NCBI RefSeq assembly: GCF_000422325.1
Contig: NZ_AULO01000008.1
Location: 62,001-126,000, forward strand
Origin: Marinospirillum minutulum DSM 6287
Lineage (GTDB): Bacteria; Pseudomonadota; Gammaproteobacteria; Pseudomonadales; Halomonadaceae
Direction: 5' to 3'
Length of the DNA stretch: 64,000 nucleotides
Part shown: positions 37,740-47,797 of the stretch, piece after piece
Numbering within the stretch: the stretch's first letter is position 1
Layout of the letters: every line of letters begins with the position of its first letter
Made by a program: the position numbers and the translations under genes
The notes under the pieces: model-generated
Told to the model about the DNA's origin: nothing
Database searches by the model: none
The model's input: only the letters and a program-made list of their open reading frames with translations

Positions 37740-38183
37740 TTATTGGTCTTCAGCTGGTGTAGAAATTAAGCCTACTTGGGTCACACCAGCGCCTTGTAGC
37801 TCACTCATTAAAATTACCACTTCACCATAGGATACACGGCGATCACCTCTAACTAAGACTGGAAGCTCTGGATTTTGGCGCTTTAAAGCAGCTACTTGAT
37901 TAATAATGGCTGATAAAGCTAAAGGTTCATCAGAGTCGGCACCCATCTCTAAATAATACTTACCTGAAGCATCTAGAGAAACCACTAGTGGCTCTTGGTC
38001 TACATCATTATTGATTGGTTCAGAGGTTACTTGAGGTAGCTCAACATCAACCCCTTGCGTAAGGATGGGTGCAGTAATCATAAAGATCACCAGTAATACC
38101 AGCATCACATCTATGTAAGGCAGAACGTTAACTTCTGAAATAGGTAGCTTAGGGGCGCTACGGCGAAATCTTGGCTTAGGCAT
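37740..38183 (-). CDS. tolR: Tol-Pal system protein TolR
   Basis: An ExbD-family inner-membrane protein of 147 residues. A short cytoplasmic start (PKPRFRRSAPKLPISEVNV) is followed by one membrane helix with the proton-channel Asp in YIDVMLVLLVIFMITAP, then a periplasmic dimer domain. It starts nine bases after tolQ ends, and ten bases separate it from tolA. Confidence 0.95.
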   Translation of the reverse strand: MPKPRFRRSAPKLPISEVNVLPYIDVMLVLLVIFMITAPILTQGVDVELPQVTSEPINNDVDQEPLVVSLDASGKYYLEMGADSDEPLALSAIINQVAALKRQNPELPVLVRGDRRVSYGEVVILMSELQGAGVTQVGLISTPAEDQ

Positions 38184-38192
38184 GACTTTCTC

Positions 38193-38867
38193 CTAGTCGG
38201 CTTTTCTGGCAACTAGACTACGATGCAAAATACCAGAGAATTCATCAGCAAAGTTTTCATAGTGGTTTAATAATAATTCACTAGAAGATAAGTAGCGGTT
38301 GTAGGCGACTACAGCTGGTATGGCAACAAACAAGCCTAAGGCTGTAGTAATTAAGGCTTCAGCCATACCCGGTGCGACTACCGCAAAGGTGGCCTGTTTT
38401 ACTACTGCAAGACTACGGAAAGCTTCTATTATTCCCCACACAGTACCAAACAAACCTATGTGTGGACTAACTGAACCAATGGTTGCCAGGAGTGGCAAGC
38501 CTGCATGTAAGCGGTCTTGCTCTTCAGCAATAGAGATACGCATAGAGCGTTCAACTGCTTCTAAAATGGTTGCAGGGTCGGTTGTTTTTTGACGAATCCG
38601 ATTAAAGGTTTTAAACCCTGAAAAAACGATACGTTCAGCGCCTTCTGCTTCATTAGGGTCGGTATTACGAAAGAGTTCACTTAGCTCAATGCCTGACCAG
38701 AAACGCTCTCGAAATTCCTGATGCGCTGATCGTGCTTGCTTGAATAGCTGCCAGCGTTGAAAAATGCTGACCCAAGAAAAAACCGAACCAAGTAGTAGGC
38801 AAAGCATTAAAAATTGTATAAATAGGCTGGACCCTAACATCATGTCCACAAAAGTTAGCTCTTGCAC
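38193..38867 (-). CDS. tolQ: Tol-Pal system protein TolQ
   Basis: An ExbB/MotA-family inner-membrane channel subunit of 224 residues. It has three membrane helices, the first at FIQFLMLCLLLGSVFSWVSIF. The conserved pair of helices includes GLFGTVWGIIEAF and ALITTALGLFVAIPAVVAYN, which line the proton path with TolR. It follows ybgC after about 40 bases and begins the tol operon proper. Confidence 0.96.
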   Translation of the reverse strand: MQELTFVDMMLGSSLFIQFLMLCLLLGSVFSWVSIFQRWQLFKQARSAHQEFRERFWSGIELSELFRNTDPNEAEGAERIVFSGFKTFNRIRQKTTDPATILEAVERSMRISIAEEQDRLHAGLPLLATIGSVSPHIGLFGTVWGIIEAFRSLAVVKQATFAVVAPGMAEALITTALGLFVAIPAVVAYNRYLSSSELLLNHYENFADEFSGILHRSLVARKAD

Positions 38868-38908
38868 TTGAACTCCTTGCGTCTTTATTAATAAAAAAGG
38901 GTTTCGAT

Positions 38909-39307
38909 TTACCTAGTATCCAGTGGTGGCAAGCACTGTAACAGCGTTGCTGGCAAGCGACAGGGTCGCAAACTTTGACGATCTACACAAGCAACTTCAA
39001 TGCTGCCCGAACACAAAACATTAGTGTTACGTGTTATTTGTTGGTGAAAAGTAATTCTAGCGCCACGATAGCTTGCAACCGCTACCCTAACCTCTAGCGC
39101 ATCATCTAATACAGCGGGTAACTGATAGCTAAGTTTTACATCTCTAACCACAAATAAAACAGGTAAATTAGCTTGGTTAAAACCTAAAGCTCTTAGCCAT
39201 TCAGTGCGTGCCCTTTCCATAAACTTTAGGTAGTTCACATAATAAACTATACCGCCAGCATCGGTATCTTCGTAATAAACCCGCACGGGTAAACTAAAAT
39301 TATTCAT
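38909..39307 (-). CDS. ybgC: Tol-Pal-associated acyl-CoA thioesterase YbgC
   Basis: A hot-dog fold acyl-CoA thioesterase of 132 residues. The active-site motif [24 protein letters not shown] with catalytic Asp is present (shown in two overlapping parts: [13 protein letters not shown] and [10 protein letters not shown]). The ATG at 39307 overlaps the ruvB stop in an ATGA arrangement; an upstream TTG start would lie inside ruvB. It links the ruv and tol gene blocks in one transcript. Confidence 0.92.
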   Translation of the reverse strand: MNNFSLPVRVYYEDTDAGGIVYYVNYLKFMERARTEWLRALGFNQANLPVLFVVRDVKLSYQLPAVLDDALEVRVAVASYRGARITFHQQITRNTNVLCSGSIEVACVDRQSLRPCRLPATLLQCLPPLDTR

Positions 39308-40305
39308 GGCTGTTTTAACCCAAAGTGCTGCCAAGCTAAGTCTGTTACCTGCCTGCCTCGTGCGGTACGCATCATAAACCCTTGTTGAATTAAATAGGGT
39401 TCTAACACTTCTTCTATGGTGTCTCTAGCTTCAGAAATTGCTGCAGAAAGGCTATCAACCCCCACTGGCCCACCCGAGAATTTTTCCATCATTGCTAAAA
39501 GCATACGTCTATCCATGGAATCTAGGCCATGAGTATCCACGTTTAGTAGGTTAAGTGCTAGGTCTGCAATTTGTTTACTAATACAACCATCGGACTTCAC
39601 TTCGGCAAAATCCCTAACACGGCGCAATAAACGGTTGGCAATGCGCGGTGTGCCACGTGAACGGCGGGCAATTTCTTCTGCGCCCCCTTCTTCAACCGTT
39701 AAGCCGAGCAAATTGGCTGAGCGAGTGACTATGTAGGTTAAATCGGGCACAGAATAAAACTCTAGGCGTTGCACTATGCCAAAACGATCCCTTAAAGGTG
39801 CTGTTAGCATACCGGCGCGAGTGGTTGCGCCCACTAGGGTAAAGGGTGGTAAATCTAGCTTAATGGAACGTGCCGCTGGGCCTTCACCAATCATAATGTC
39901 TAATTGGTAATCTTCCATCGCTGGGTAAAGAATTTCTTCAATCACTGGGCTAAGGCGGTGAATTTCATCAATAAATAAAACATCGCCTTCGCTAAGGTTA
40001 GTTAACATTGCCGCTAAATCACCCGGCTTTTCCATTACTGGACCAGAGGTGCTTTTAATTGAAACGCCCATTTCACTGGCAATGATATTGGCTAGGGTAG
40101 TTTTACCTAAACCGGGTGGACCAAAAATAAGCGTGTGATCAAGCGCTTCTTTACGAGCTCTGGCTGCCTCAATAAATATTTCCATCTGCTCGCAGACTTG
40201 GGGCTGACCACGGTAGTCTGCCAAAGTCTTAGGGCGTATGGCATGATCTTGACTGTAATCTTGGGGCTGTTCAGTGGCAGCTATCAGTCGGTCATCTTCA
40301 ATCAC
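39304..40305 (-). CDS. ruvB: Holliday junction branch migration helicase RuvB
   Basis: An AAA+ motor of 333 residues that drives branch migration with RuvA. Walker A is [13 protein letters not shown], Walker B is [11 protein letters not shown], sensor 1 is VGATTRAG and the arginine finger region is LRDRFG. The C-terminal winged helix ends at [14 protein letters not shown]. It starts 14 bases after ruvA and overlaps ybgC by four bases. Confidence 0.97.
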   Translation of the reverse strand: MIEDDRLIAATEQPQDYSQDHAIRPKTLADYRGQPQVCEQMEIFIEAARARKEALDHTLIFGPPGLGKTTLANIIASEMGVSIKSTSGPVMEKPGDLAAMLTNLSEGDVLFIDEIHRLSPVIEEILYPAMEDYQLDIMIGEGPAARSIKLDLPPFTLVGATTRAGMLTAPLRDRFGIVQRLEFYSVPDLTYIVTRSANLLGLTVEEGGAEEIARRSRGTPRIANRLLRRVRDFAEVKSDGCISKQIADLALNLLNVDTHGLDSMDRRMLLAMMEKFSGGPVGVDSLSAAISEARDTIEEVLEPYLIQQGFMMRTARGRQVTDLAWQHFGLKQP

Positions 40306-40319
40306 GGGTGATGTCCTTT

Positions 40320-40928
40320 TTATTTAGCCATGCTTTTAAGTGCCGCACGAATTAAATCTTGGGTATCCATCGCTTCTGCTGCAATTGCAGCTATAGCACG
40401 GCTTGCCTCTGGTAGTTTGTAACCCAAAGCAACCAAAGCTGCTTCTGCTTCAGCCCGAGGATCAATAGCAGGTAATTCTGCACCTAAGGGTAATTCAAGC
40501 TTGGCCATTTGCTGCGGCTGCCAAGCTTTTAGGCGATCTTTTAAATCTAGCAGTAGGCGTTCAGCCGTTTTCTTGCCGATACCTGGAATGCGGGTAAGTG
40601 CTTGTAGGTCTTCCTGCTGTATTGCTTGCAGCAAGGCGCTGCTTTCCATAGCCGACATAATTGCCATGCCTACCTTGGGGCCAATACCGCTAACTTTTAT
40701 TAGCTCACGAAATAACTGGCGGTCTTCTAAACGGGCAAAACCGTATAAAAGGTTAGCATCTTCACGTATAACCTGATGTATCCAAAGAATGAGTTTTTCT
40801 TCTAAGGCTGGCAAGCCAGCAAACACTGAAAGTGGCAGGCTAATTTCATAACCTACCCCTTGAATATCTAAAATAACCCAAGAAGGTTGTTTTTCAACCA
40901 GCTTGCCTTCTAATCGCCCAATCATCAT
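40320..40928 (-). CDS. ruvA: Holliday junction DNA-binding protein RuvA
   Basis: A tetrameric Holliday-junction-binding protein of 202 residues. It has the OB-fold opening [12 protein letters not shown], the two helix-hairpin-helix motifs ([13 protein letters not shown] and [16 protein letters not shown]) and the RuvB-binding C-terminal domain with [15 protein letters not shown]. Its start overlaps the TRIC-family gene by four bases. Confidence 0.96.
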   Translation of the reverse strand: MMIGRLEGKLVEKQPSWVILDIQGVGYEISLPLSVFAGLPALEEKLILWIHQVIREDANLLYGFARLEDRQLFRELIKVSGIGPKVGMAIMSAMESSALLQAIQQEDLQALTRIPGIGKKTAERLLLDLKDRLKAWQPQQMAKLELPLGAELPAIDPRAEAEAALVALGYKLPEASRAIAAIAAEAMDTQDLIRAALKSMAK

Positions 40929-41593
40929 GAATTTTCTTTTTCCTCTGAATGACGAGTGTCTTCAATCGACAAAAATACTGGCAGGTGTAAATGCCAATGA
41001 ATAGCCGCTAGGCGCATACTTAAAACCACAGACATAGCCATTAGGGTATTAAAAGTTTCCCAGCTGTCGGGTAAAAACCAGTTAAGGTTTACATAAACAA
41101 TGGCGCCAGCCATCACCGCGGTAGCATAGATTTCTTTTTCAAAAATCATTGGTTTAACCGCTGTTAGCACATCACGCAAAATACCACCAAACACGCCTGT
41201 CATAACGCCAGTTACTACTGATATAAGCGGCGAATGCCCCAATGAAATAGCAACTTTAGCGCCTATAACAGTAAATACAGCCAAACCTATAGCATCGGCT
41301 ACCTGCACAGCATAATGAGGAAAACGAATTTTTCTAGCTAGGGCAAAGACGATAACCGAGGTAATAACCGTTAGCCAAATGTACATATTGTGCTGTACCC
41401 AAAATACTGGCAAACGACCTAAAATTAAATCACGCAAGGTTCCGCCACCTATGGCAGTAACCGTGCCGACAATAATAACGCCAAATAAATCGAGACGGCG
41501 TTCAGCAGCGGCAAGCACGCCAGCCAAAGCAAACACCACCGTACCAAAAAGGTCTAAAGAAAAAATAAATAGAGGGAGGTCAAAATCTATCAT
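40925..41593 (-). CDS. TRIC-family (UPF0126) trimeric cation channel, YadS/YicG-like
   Basis: A 222-residue integral membrane protein made of two repeats of three helices plus one. Glycine-rich turns typical of prokaryotic TRIC channels are visible: VGTVTAIGGGTLRDLILGR in repeat one and TGVMTGVFGGILRDVLTA in repeat two. The family forms homotrimeric cation pores. It is tightly inserted between ruvC (one-base overlap, TGATG) and ruvA (four-base overlap), so it is translated with the recombination genes. No functional reason for this coupling is known to me. Confidence 0.9.
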   Translation of the reverse strand: MIDFDLPLFIFSLDLFGTVVFALAGVLAAAERRLDLFGVIIVGTVTAIGGGTLRDLILGRLPVFWVQHNMYIWLTVITSVIVFALARKIRFPHYAVQVADAIGLAVFTVIGAKVAISLGHSPLISVVTGVMTGVFGGILRDVLTAVKPMIFEKEIYATAVMAGAIVYVNLNWFLPDSWETFNTLMAMSVVLSMRLAAIHWHLHLPVFLSIEDTRHSEEKENS

Positions 41594-42147
41594 CAGCTGC
41601 GTCGTGCCAAAGTTTTAGGGTCAAAATTACGCCAGCTACTGCCACGTTTAGCAGCTAACTGACCTGATAATGCCAACAAGCCACTAGAAGTATAAGCATG
41701 GCACATAGCTATAGCCAAGGCATCGGCAGCGTCTTCTTGGGGTGTAGCAGAAAGCTTTAGAAGGGATTTAACCATATGCTGAACTTGGGTTTTATCTGCC
41801 CCGCCTGTACCTGTTACTGCCAGCTTTACTTCTTTTGCTGAGTATTCACTCAGTGCTAGGCCATGATTCGCTACACAAACTAAAGCTGTACCTCTGGCTT
41901 GCCCAAGCTTAAGGGCTGAGTCAGCATTTTTAGCCATAAACACACGCTCTATAGCGACTTGTTCAGGTTGGTAACGGGCAATAATTTCAGAGAGGCTGGC
42001 ATAAATTTGTGCCAACTTTTGAGGAAGCTCCTCGGCCTTGACCCTAATGCAACCACTGGCTAGGTAGCTAAAATTACTGCCTGTTGCCTGTATTAGCCCG
42101 TAGCCAGTAATGCGTGAACCTGGATCAATGCCAAGGATAAGGGCCAT
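41593..42147 (-). CDS. ruvC: Crossover junction endodeoxyribonuclease RuvC
   Basis: A Holliday-junction resolvase of 184 residues. The catalytic acids are in [23 protein letters not shown] and [13 protein letters not shown], with the basic [15 protein letters not shown] segment. I take the ATG at 42147, one base after the yebC stop; an upstream in-frame start would place 21 extra residues inside yebC. The C-terminus is followed immediately by the TRIC gene. Confidence 0.95.
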   Translation of the reverse strand: MALILGIDPGSRITGYGLIQATGSNFSYLASGCIRVKAEELPQKLAQIYASLSEIIARYQPEQVAIERVFMAKNADSALKLGQARGTALVCVANHGLALSEYSAKEVKLAVTGTGGADKTQVQHMVKSLLKLSATPQEDAADALAIAMCHAYTSSGLLALSGQLAAKRGSSWRNFDPKTLARRS

Positions 42148-42148
42148 A

Positions 42149-42898
42149 TCAGCCCAGTTTCTCCATAACTTCTGCAGAAAAATCGACGTTAGAATAGACT
42201 TCTTGCACATCGTCTAAATCTTCTAGCATATCGACCATTTTAATGATTTTTTCTGCTAGCTCTAAATCAGTTACATCAGCGTTCACATCCGGTAGCATGG
42301 CGACTGATGCTTGTTCTGCTTCTAACCCAGCCGCTGCTAAGGCTTCTTTTACTTCTAGGAAGTTTTGTTGTTCAGTAAAGACTTCAAAACTACCATCATC
42401 TTGAGTAACAACATCTTCGGCACCCGCTTCTAAGGCTGCTTCCATTAGTTGATCTTCATTGGTTTCTGCTGAAAAAACCAAGTAGCCCCGCTTTTGGAAT
42501 AAATAAGCAACCGAACCTGACGTGCCTAAATTGCCATCGTTTTTAGTAAAAGCATGACGCACTTCACCCACCGTACGGTTACGGTTATCGGTTAAGCATT
42601 CAACCAACACAGCAACACCACCTGGACCATAGCCTTCATAAACAATCTCTTCCATATTGTCGGCTTCATTAGTCCCTGCACCCCGCGCAATTGCACGATC
42701 AATAGTGTCGCGTGTCATGTTATTTGATAAGGCTTTATCGACAGCCGTACGCAATCTAGGGTTATCAGCAACATCTGGGCCACCTTCCTTGGCTGCCACA
42801 GTAAGCTCACGGATAAGCTTAGTAAAAATTTTACCGCGCTTGGCATCCTGTGCTGCTTTGCGGTGCTTAATGTTGGCCCATTTACTGTGACCTGCCAT
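42149..42898 (-). CDS. yebC: YebC/PmpR-family regulatory protein
   Basis: A 249-residue member of the TACO1/YebC family. It opens with [22 protein letters not shown] (first part [14 protein letters not shown]) and contains [16 protein letters not shown] and [19 protein letters not shown]. Members are described as DNA-binding regulators, and some as factors that help translation of proline-rich stretches. The aspS-yebC-ruvC order is conserved in Pseudomonas-type genomes. Confidence 0.95.
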   Translation of the reverse strand: MAGHSKWANIKHRKAAQDAKRGKIFTKLIRELTVAAKEGGPDVADNPRLRTAVDKALSNNMTRDTIDRAIARGAGTNEADNMEEIVYEGYGPGGVAVLVECLTDNRNRTVGEVRHAFTKNDGNLGTSGSVAYLFQKRGYLVFSAETNEDQLMEAALEAGAEDVVTQDDGSFEVFTEQQNFLEVKEALAAAGLEAEQASVAMLPDVNADVTDLELAEKIIKMVDMLEDLDDVQEVYSNVDFSAEVMEKLG

Positions 42899-42952
42899 TT
42901 TAACTCCTTACATTACTCACTGGTGTCTTTAGATACCTAATCTTAAACTTGG

Positions 42953-44725
42953 TTACGCTTCTATTTGTGCTTTTAAACGCAAACGTAGGTTTAGTTCTCT
43001 TAACTGCTCTTGGCTTACATCACCAGGTGCATCGGTCATTACACAAGCAGCTGACTGGGTTTTAGGGAAGGCAATGACTTCACGAATGGATTTAGCACCC
43101 GTCATTAGCATCATTAAACGATCCAAACCAAAAGCTAGACCACCATGCGGTGGTGCACCAAATTTTAGTGCATCTAAGAGGAAACCAAACTTTTCTTGCT
43201 GCTCTTCGGCACTAATACCTAGCACACGGAAAACAGCTTGCTGCATGGTTTGGTTATGAATACGAATTGAACCACCACCTAATTCTGTACCGTTTAAAAC
43301 CATATCATAAGCACGTGACAGCTTATCAGCTGGGTTAGCTTCTAGCTCTTCTGCAGTGCACTTAGGCGCAGTAAAGGGGTGGTGCAATGCACTTAAGCTG
43401 CCATCGCTGTTTTCTTCAAACATGGGGAAATCAACAACCCAAAGCGGTGCCCAATCGGTTGTATAAAGGTTCAAGTCTTCGCCTAGTTTGCAACGCAATG
43501 CACCCAAGGCTTCGTTAACAATTTTGGTTTTGTCTGCACCAAAGAACACTATATCGCCATCTTCAGCACCTACACGGTCTAATAGTTGCTCAACCACACC
43601 TTCCATAAACTTAACGATAGGCGATTGCAAACCTTCTAAGCCATCAGCACGCTTGTTGACTTTTATCCAAGCCAAACCCCGTGCACCATAAATGCTTACA
43701 AACTTGGTGTAGTCATCAATTTGTTTGCGTGATAGTTCTGCACCACCTTTAACTTTAAGGGCAGCAACACGGCCTTTAGGATCAGTCGCAGGACCTGAGA
43801 AAACTTTAAAATCAACGCCTGCCATTAAATCACTGACATCAACCAACTCTAAGGGAATTCGTAAGTCAGGCTTATCAGAACCATAACGCTCCATGGCTTC
43901 GGCATAAGGCATGTGTGGGAAGTCGCCTAGCTCAACATCCAGTGAGCCTTTAAAAATTTTGCGAATCATGCCTTCAGCTGTACCCATAATGTCTGCCTCT
44001 TCAATGAAGGAAGCTTCAATATCTATCTGGGTAAATTCTGGCTGACGATCAGCACGTAAATCTTCATCACGGAAACATTTAGCAATTTGGTAGTAACGAT
44101 CAAAACCCGCCACCATTAATAGCTGCTTAAATAGCTGTGGCGATTGAGGCAAAGCAAAGAACTGGCCTTCGTGGGTACGGCTAGGTACTAGGTAATCACG
44201 CGCACCTTCTGGTGTGGCACGGGTAAGAATGGGGGTTTCTATATCTAAAAAGCCCTGCTCTTCGAGGAAGTTACGAATTTGGTGGGTTACCCTTGAACGG
44301 AAACGTAGCTTTTCTGCCATCTCCGTACGGCGTAAATCTACATAACGGTATTTAAGGCGAACTTCTTCACCTACTTTACCGTGTTCATCTAACATAAAAG
44401 GGGGTGTTTCAGAGGTATTTAATACCTCAACCTCACTAGCAACCACTTCAATTTCACCGGTGGGCATATTAGGGTTGACTGTACCTTCAGGGCGAGGGTT
44501 AACCTTACCGGTAATTTTTAAAACGTATTCATTACGTGAACGATCTGCATTAGCAAAAGCCGCTTGGGTATCAGGATTGACTACCACCTGAGCAATACCA
44601 TTACGGTCTCTTAAATCAAGAAAAATAACACCACCGTGGTCACGGCGACGATGAACCCAGCCGCATAAAACGACTTCTTGATTTAGGTGACTTGTGTTTA
44701 AGTCCCCACAGTAATGGCTGCGCAT
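42953..44725 (-). CDS. aspS: Aspartate-tRNA ligase, probably non-discriminating
   Basis: A bacterial-type class IIb synthetase of 590 residues. It has an OB-fold anticodon domain, then motif 2 ([19 protein letters not shown]), a GAD insertion domain and motif 3 ([13 protein letters not shown]). In the anticodon domain, residue 30 is His (RRRDHGG) and residue 81 is Gly (RPEGTVN), where E. coli has Leu and Lys. These are the two positions linked to relaxed tRNA recognition in the Pseudomonas enzyme. It may therefore also charge tRNA-Asn with Asp for correction by GatCAB. Start at 44725 is unambiguous. Confidence 0.95.
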   Translation of the reverse strand: MRSHYCGDLNTSHLNQEVVLCGWVHRRRDHGGVIFLDLRDRNGIAQVVVNPDTQAAFANADRSRNEYVLKITGKVNPRPEGTVNPNMPTGEIEVVASEVEVLNTSETPPFMLDEHGKVGEEVRLKYRYVDLRRTEMAEKLRFRSRVTHQIRNFLEEQGFLDIETPILTRATPEGARDYLVPSRTHEGQFFALPQSPQLFKQLLMVAGFDRYYQIAKCFRDEDLRADRQPEFTQIDIEASFIEEADIMGTAEGMIRKIFKGSLDVELGDFPHMPYAEAMERYGSDKPDLRIPLELVDVSDLMAGVDFKVFSGPATDPKGRVAALKVKGGAELSRKQIDDYTKFVSIYGARGLAWIKVNKRADGLEGLQSPIVKFMEGVVEQLLDRVGAEDGDIVFFGADKTKIVNEALGALRCKLGEDLNLYTTDWAPLWVVDFPMFEENSDGSLSALHHPFTAPKCTAEELEANPADKLSRAYDMVLNGTELGGGSIRIHNQTMQQAVFRVLGISAEEQQEKFGFLLDALKFGAPPHGGLAFGLDRLMMLMTGAKSIREVIAFPKTQSAACVMTDAPGDVSQEQLRELNLRLRLKAQIEA

Positions 44726-44847
44726 AAAGTAGTTCCCGTTAATAGATGTGTTAAAAAATGAAAAAATAAAATTTACGAGGCCGCATTATAGCCTAGACTG
44801 ATGACCTTACGCCAAGTTATGAATAAACCACCTACAGAGCGCCGAGT

Positions 44848-45297
44848 ATGACTTTTGAATTACACCCTCAGTTAGCAAAAGACAGCTTTCATTTAGCAGA
44901 CCTTAAACTTTGTCAGCTGCGTTTAATTAATGACCAGCGTTTTTACTGGCTGCTTTTAGTACCTAAGGTGGCTAAAGCTAAGGAATTAACAGACCTTGCT
45001 CCAACGGATTACCAGCAACTGTGGCAAGAAGTTTATTCTTTAAGCCAGGTAATAAAGCCTTTAAAACAAGCAGACAAGCTGAATGTTGCTACTTTAGGCA
45101 ATCAAGTGCCACAACTGCATTTACATCTAATTGCTCGTTTTACTCAAGATGCTGCTTGGCCCAAACCCGTTTGGGGATTAGGCACTGCTAAGCCTTATAA
45201 CCTAGCGACCGTAAAAGCTATTACTGAAGAATTGCAGTCGGCTTGTTCCGCTAACAGCTTTCAGCCACCCATTTACTGGCAAACCTTCGAAGATTAA
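44848..45297 (+). CDS. HIT-family protein
   Basis: A 149-residue histidine-triad protein. The triad region reads QVPQLHLHLIARF, keeping two His of HxHxH with Gln in the first place, as in the gammaproteobacterial HIT subgroup found beside aspS or related genes. NVATLGN precedes it, and AWPKPVWG follows, both subgroup marks. Substrate unknown; HIT proteins hydrolyse nucleotide conjugates. It is divergent from aspS with 122 bases between, and converges with the LysR gene. Confidence 0.85.
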   Translation: MTFELHPQLAKDSFHLADLKLCQLRLINDQRFYWLLLVPKVAKAKELTDLAPTDYQQLWQEVYSLSQVIKPLKQADKLNVATLGNQVPQLHLHLIARFTQDAAWPKPVWGLGTAKPYNLATVKAITEELQSACSANSFQPPIYWQTFED

Positions 45298-45309
45298 TTC
45301 ATTTCCCTG

Positions 45310-46239
45310 CTAAACCTTCACTTCTACCTGAGCGGCATCACTCACTAGCCTTTGCCAAAGCCGCTCGACTGAAGGCTTATGAACCAAGGTGCAGCGGTAA
45401 AGACGAATTTCTAAAGGAATAACCCAACGCTCACCACCACAAACAACCAATTTCTTTTCTGCTAGTTCACGCTCAATGCTTAGTTTAGGTATCCAAGCTA
45501 CGCCCTGCCCTTCTAATGCCATACCTTTTAACCCTTCAGCCATGGCAGTTTCATAGGTGGTACGCAACTGCAAACCTACAGGTTTTTGGCGAAGCAAAAT
45601 TTGTAATGATCTTTCTAAAAAAGCACCCTGAGTATAAGCAAGTAAGGGTACCTCTTGCTCTGCCGACTTATCTAAAAAGTAAAGCGGTTGCCCTTGCTCA
45701 TCGGTTGCACAAACAGGCAGCATTTCTGTCGCGCCCATACGTAAAGAGGGAAAGTGCTGATTATCTAGCTGCAAACTACCCAAAGGGTCATGGTAAGCGA
45801 GCATTAAATCACAACGCCCTTCACGTAAAGCATGAGTTGCCTCACCCACATTCATCGCTGTCATACGGCTATTAATTTCACCAATCACGGTTTGTAAACG
45901 CTTTAACCATTGAGGAAAAAAGTTAAAGGCTAATGAATGGGCGACCGCAAATTCTAATAGCTGGATTGCGGCAGAATCTAAACCACGCAAGTTTTGTAAT
46001 GCACCACTTAGTTGCTCAACCACATTTCGAGCAGTAATTAGAAATAACTGTCCATCGGGTGTTAGCTCTAAAGGCGACTTGCCTCGCTCAACCAAAGTAA
46101 CACCTACCGCCCGCTCTAAGGATTGAATGCGTCGGCTAAAGGCGGGCTGAGTGACAAATCGTCGCGCAGCAGCATGAGAAAAGTTACGTGTAGCAGCAAG
46201 GGCTAAAAAGTCCTCTAGCCATTTAACTTCAAGATTCAC
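45310..46239 (-). CDS. LysR-family regulator, HypT (YjiE)-like
   Basis: A 309-residue LysR-type regulator. The N-terminal helix-turn-helix reads WLEDFLALAATRNFSHAAAR and TQPAFSRRIQSLERAVG, very close to HypT wording, followed by LVERGKSPLELTPDGQLF. The effector domain keeps HypT-like features: AVAHSLAFNFFPQWL, LREGRCDLMLAYHD, LPVCATDEQGQPLY and GQGVAWIPKLSIERELA. HypT in E. coli is activated by hypochlorite through methionine oxidation; whether this protein shares that is untested. It is divergent from the M23 peptidase gene, so it may autoregulate and act on that promoter. Confidence 0.85.
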   Translation of the reverse strand: MNLEVKWLEDFLALAATRNFSHAAARRFVTQPAFSRRIQSLERAVGVTLVERGKSPLELTPDGQLFLITARNVVEQLSGALQNLRGLDSAAIQLLEFAVAHSLAFNFFPQWLKRLQTVIGEINSRMTAMNVGEATHALREGRCDLMLAYHDPLGSLQLDNQHFPSLRMGATEMLPVCATDEQGQPLYFLDKSAEQEVPLLAYTQGAFLERSLQILLRQKPVGLQLRTTYETAMAEGLKGMALEGQGVAWIPKLSIERELAEKKLVVCGGERWVIPLEIRLYRCTLVHKPSVERLWQRLVSDAAQVEVKV

Positions 46240-46318
46240 TCGTGTTTTTCCTCTGGTATTTTATTTAGTGGTTAAGCATAACTAGTGCAGTCTTTTAGTT
46301 ATTACCTTACAATTAGTT

Positions 46319-46346
46319 TTGCATGTAAAAAGCACTTTGTTATAGC
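46319..46346 (+). promoter_or_regulatory. Possible promoter for the M23 peptidase
   Basis: TTGCAT, a 16-base spacer and TATAGC lie about 100 bases before the chosen peptidase ATG, in the gap shared with the divergent LysR gene. The match to the sigma-70 consensus is moderate. Confidence 0.3.
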
Positions 46347-46449
46347 ATCACTTTTTTTAGTGCTTATCTTATTCCATTTAGCGCAACAACAACTAAGCAT
46401 TTGCTGGCCGGATTTTTTACTTGTTACCGGCTCGATACTTGAGATTACA

Positions 46450-47757
46450 ATGCTAGACCGCATCACTGCTCGCCCGAGCCACTGGGCACTATTATTTTTT
46501 GGCAGCCTTATTTTAGTTACCTGTTTAGCCATTTATTTAAGTAGCAATAAAGAACAAACTGAAGAACCACCGCCTAACATGAGTGAAGTGTTGGAAGCCC
46601 TAGAAGCGACCGACTTTCACAATGCGCTTATACCCCCTTTATCACCTCCCCCCGACTGGGAGCAATACACTTTACAACCAGGCGATCGCTTATCGCTGCT
46701 TTGGGCTGACAAGTGGCACCTGCCCCTAGCGACACTTTATACACTACTCGATAACAAAGAAGGTAAACGTCACCTTAACCGCATTCAACCGGGTCAACAT
46801 ATTGAATGGTTAGCCAGTAGGGATGGGCAACTTTTAGCCTTACGCCTTTGGCAAAGCCGTGCTGAAGGCAGCGAATGGTTAAGAGAAAGCCAAGGCTTTA
46901 GTTTTCGTAACCTAACCTCACAGCGTGAAGTTAAGTTAATACGTTTAGAAGGCACTTTAAACGGTTATCTAGTTAACAGTTTGCAAAACATGCCTGAAAT
47001 TGCAGGGCAAGAAGGCACTATAGCTACCGCCTTAGATCGTCACCTTCCTCTTCGCCGTGATGCACGTGATGGTGATACTTTCAGCCTTTTAATCGAACAA
47101 GAATGGTTAAGCAACGATCCCACCCCCTATTCCACACGCCTTATTGCTTTTGACTACACAGGTAGCCGTATGCAAATACGTGCAGCTCGTCATCAAGATG
47201 GGCGTTTTTATACCCCTGAAGGTGTTAGTTTAATTCCTCCGTTTGACCGTATTCCTCTAGCCCAGCGCTTTCGGATAAGCTCACGCTTTAATTTAAACCG
47301 TCGTCACCCAATTACTGGACGTGTACAGCCCCATTATGGAACTGACTTTGCTACGCCCACTGGCACACACGTTAGAGCACCAGCCGACGGTCGAGTGGTT
47401 CGTAGTCAATGGCACCCCTTTGGTGGCAACTACCTAGTCATTGATCATGGGCAAGGTTTTGAAACCCGTTACCTGCATTTATTACGTGCGCAGGTAAAGC
47501 GTGGGCAGGATGTTAAGCGTGGGCAACTTATTGGCCAAACAGGTAACACTGGCCGCAGTACTGGCCCTCACCTTCACTATGAACTACACATTAACGGCCG
47601 CCCTGTTGATTCCATGCGGGCTGAATTACCTAACGTTGAAAAGCTAAAAGGCTCTAATTTAAAAGAATTTCTATCTCAGAGCCAACAGCTTTTTTCAGGC
47701 TTAGATGGCCACATTAGACTAGAAGACCTTGCATTATTACTACCTGAATCAGACTAG
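46450..47757 (+). CDS. M23-family peptidoglycan endopeptidase with OapA/LysM-like domain
   Basis: A 435-residue cell-wall hydrolase of the MepM/YebA type. An N-terminal membrane anchor (WALLFFGSLILVTCLAIYL) is followed by a Pro-rich stretch and an OapA-like/LysM-like region starting YTLQPGDRLSLLW. The C-terminal LytM domain has zinc ligands in HYGTDFATPTGT and GRSTGPHLHYEL. All are intact, so it probably cleaves D,D-crosslinks in murein. I use the ATG at 46450; a start at 46285 in the same frame would add a second, unlikely hydrophobic leader reaching into the divergent promoter region. Confidence 0.9.
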   Translation: MLDRITARPSHWALLFFGSLILVTCLAIYLSSNKEQTEEPPPNMSEVLEALEATDFHNALIPPLSPPPDWEQYTLQPGDRLSLLWADKWHLPLATLYTLLDNKEGKRHLNRIQPGQHIEWLASRDGQLLALRLWQSRAEGSEWLRESQGFSFRNLTSQREVKLIRLEGTLNGYLVNSLQNMPEIAGQEGTIATALDRHLPLRRDARDGDTFSLLIEQEWLSNDPTPYSTRLIAFDYTGSRMQIRAARHQDGRFYTPEGVSLIPPFDRIPLAQRFRISSRFNLNRRHPITGRVQPHYGTDFATPTGTHVRAPADGRVVRSQWHPFGGNYLVIDHGQGFETRYLHLLRAQVKRGQDVKRGQLIGQTGNTGRSTGPHLHYELHINGRPVDSMRAELPNVEKLKGSNLKEFLSQSQQLFSGLDGHIRLEDLALLLPESD

Positions 47758-47763
47758 AGCAGG

Positions 47764-47797
47764 CTAACTACCTAACTGCTAGAGTATAGGTAGTTAG
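47764..47797 (+). other. Long perfect stem-loop after the M23 peptidase gene
   Basis: CTAACTACCTA and TAGGTAGTTAG form an 11 bp perfect stem with a 12-base loop, beginning six bases past the stop codon. No T-run follows, so it is not a classical terminator. It may stabilise the mRNA end or be a protein site. Confidence 0.5.

Noticed and set aside
45100-45150. HIT protein judged inactive because the first His of the triad is Gln
   Set aside because: This substitution is a feature of the gammaproteobacterial subgroup; the other two His are intact, so it is not an anomaly.
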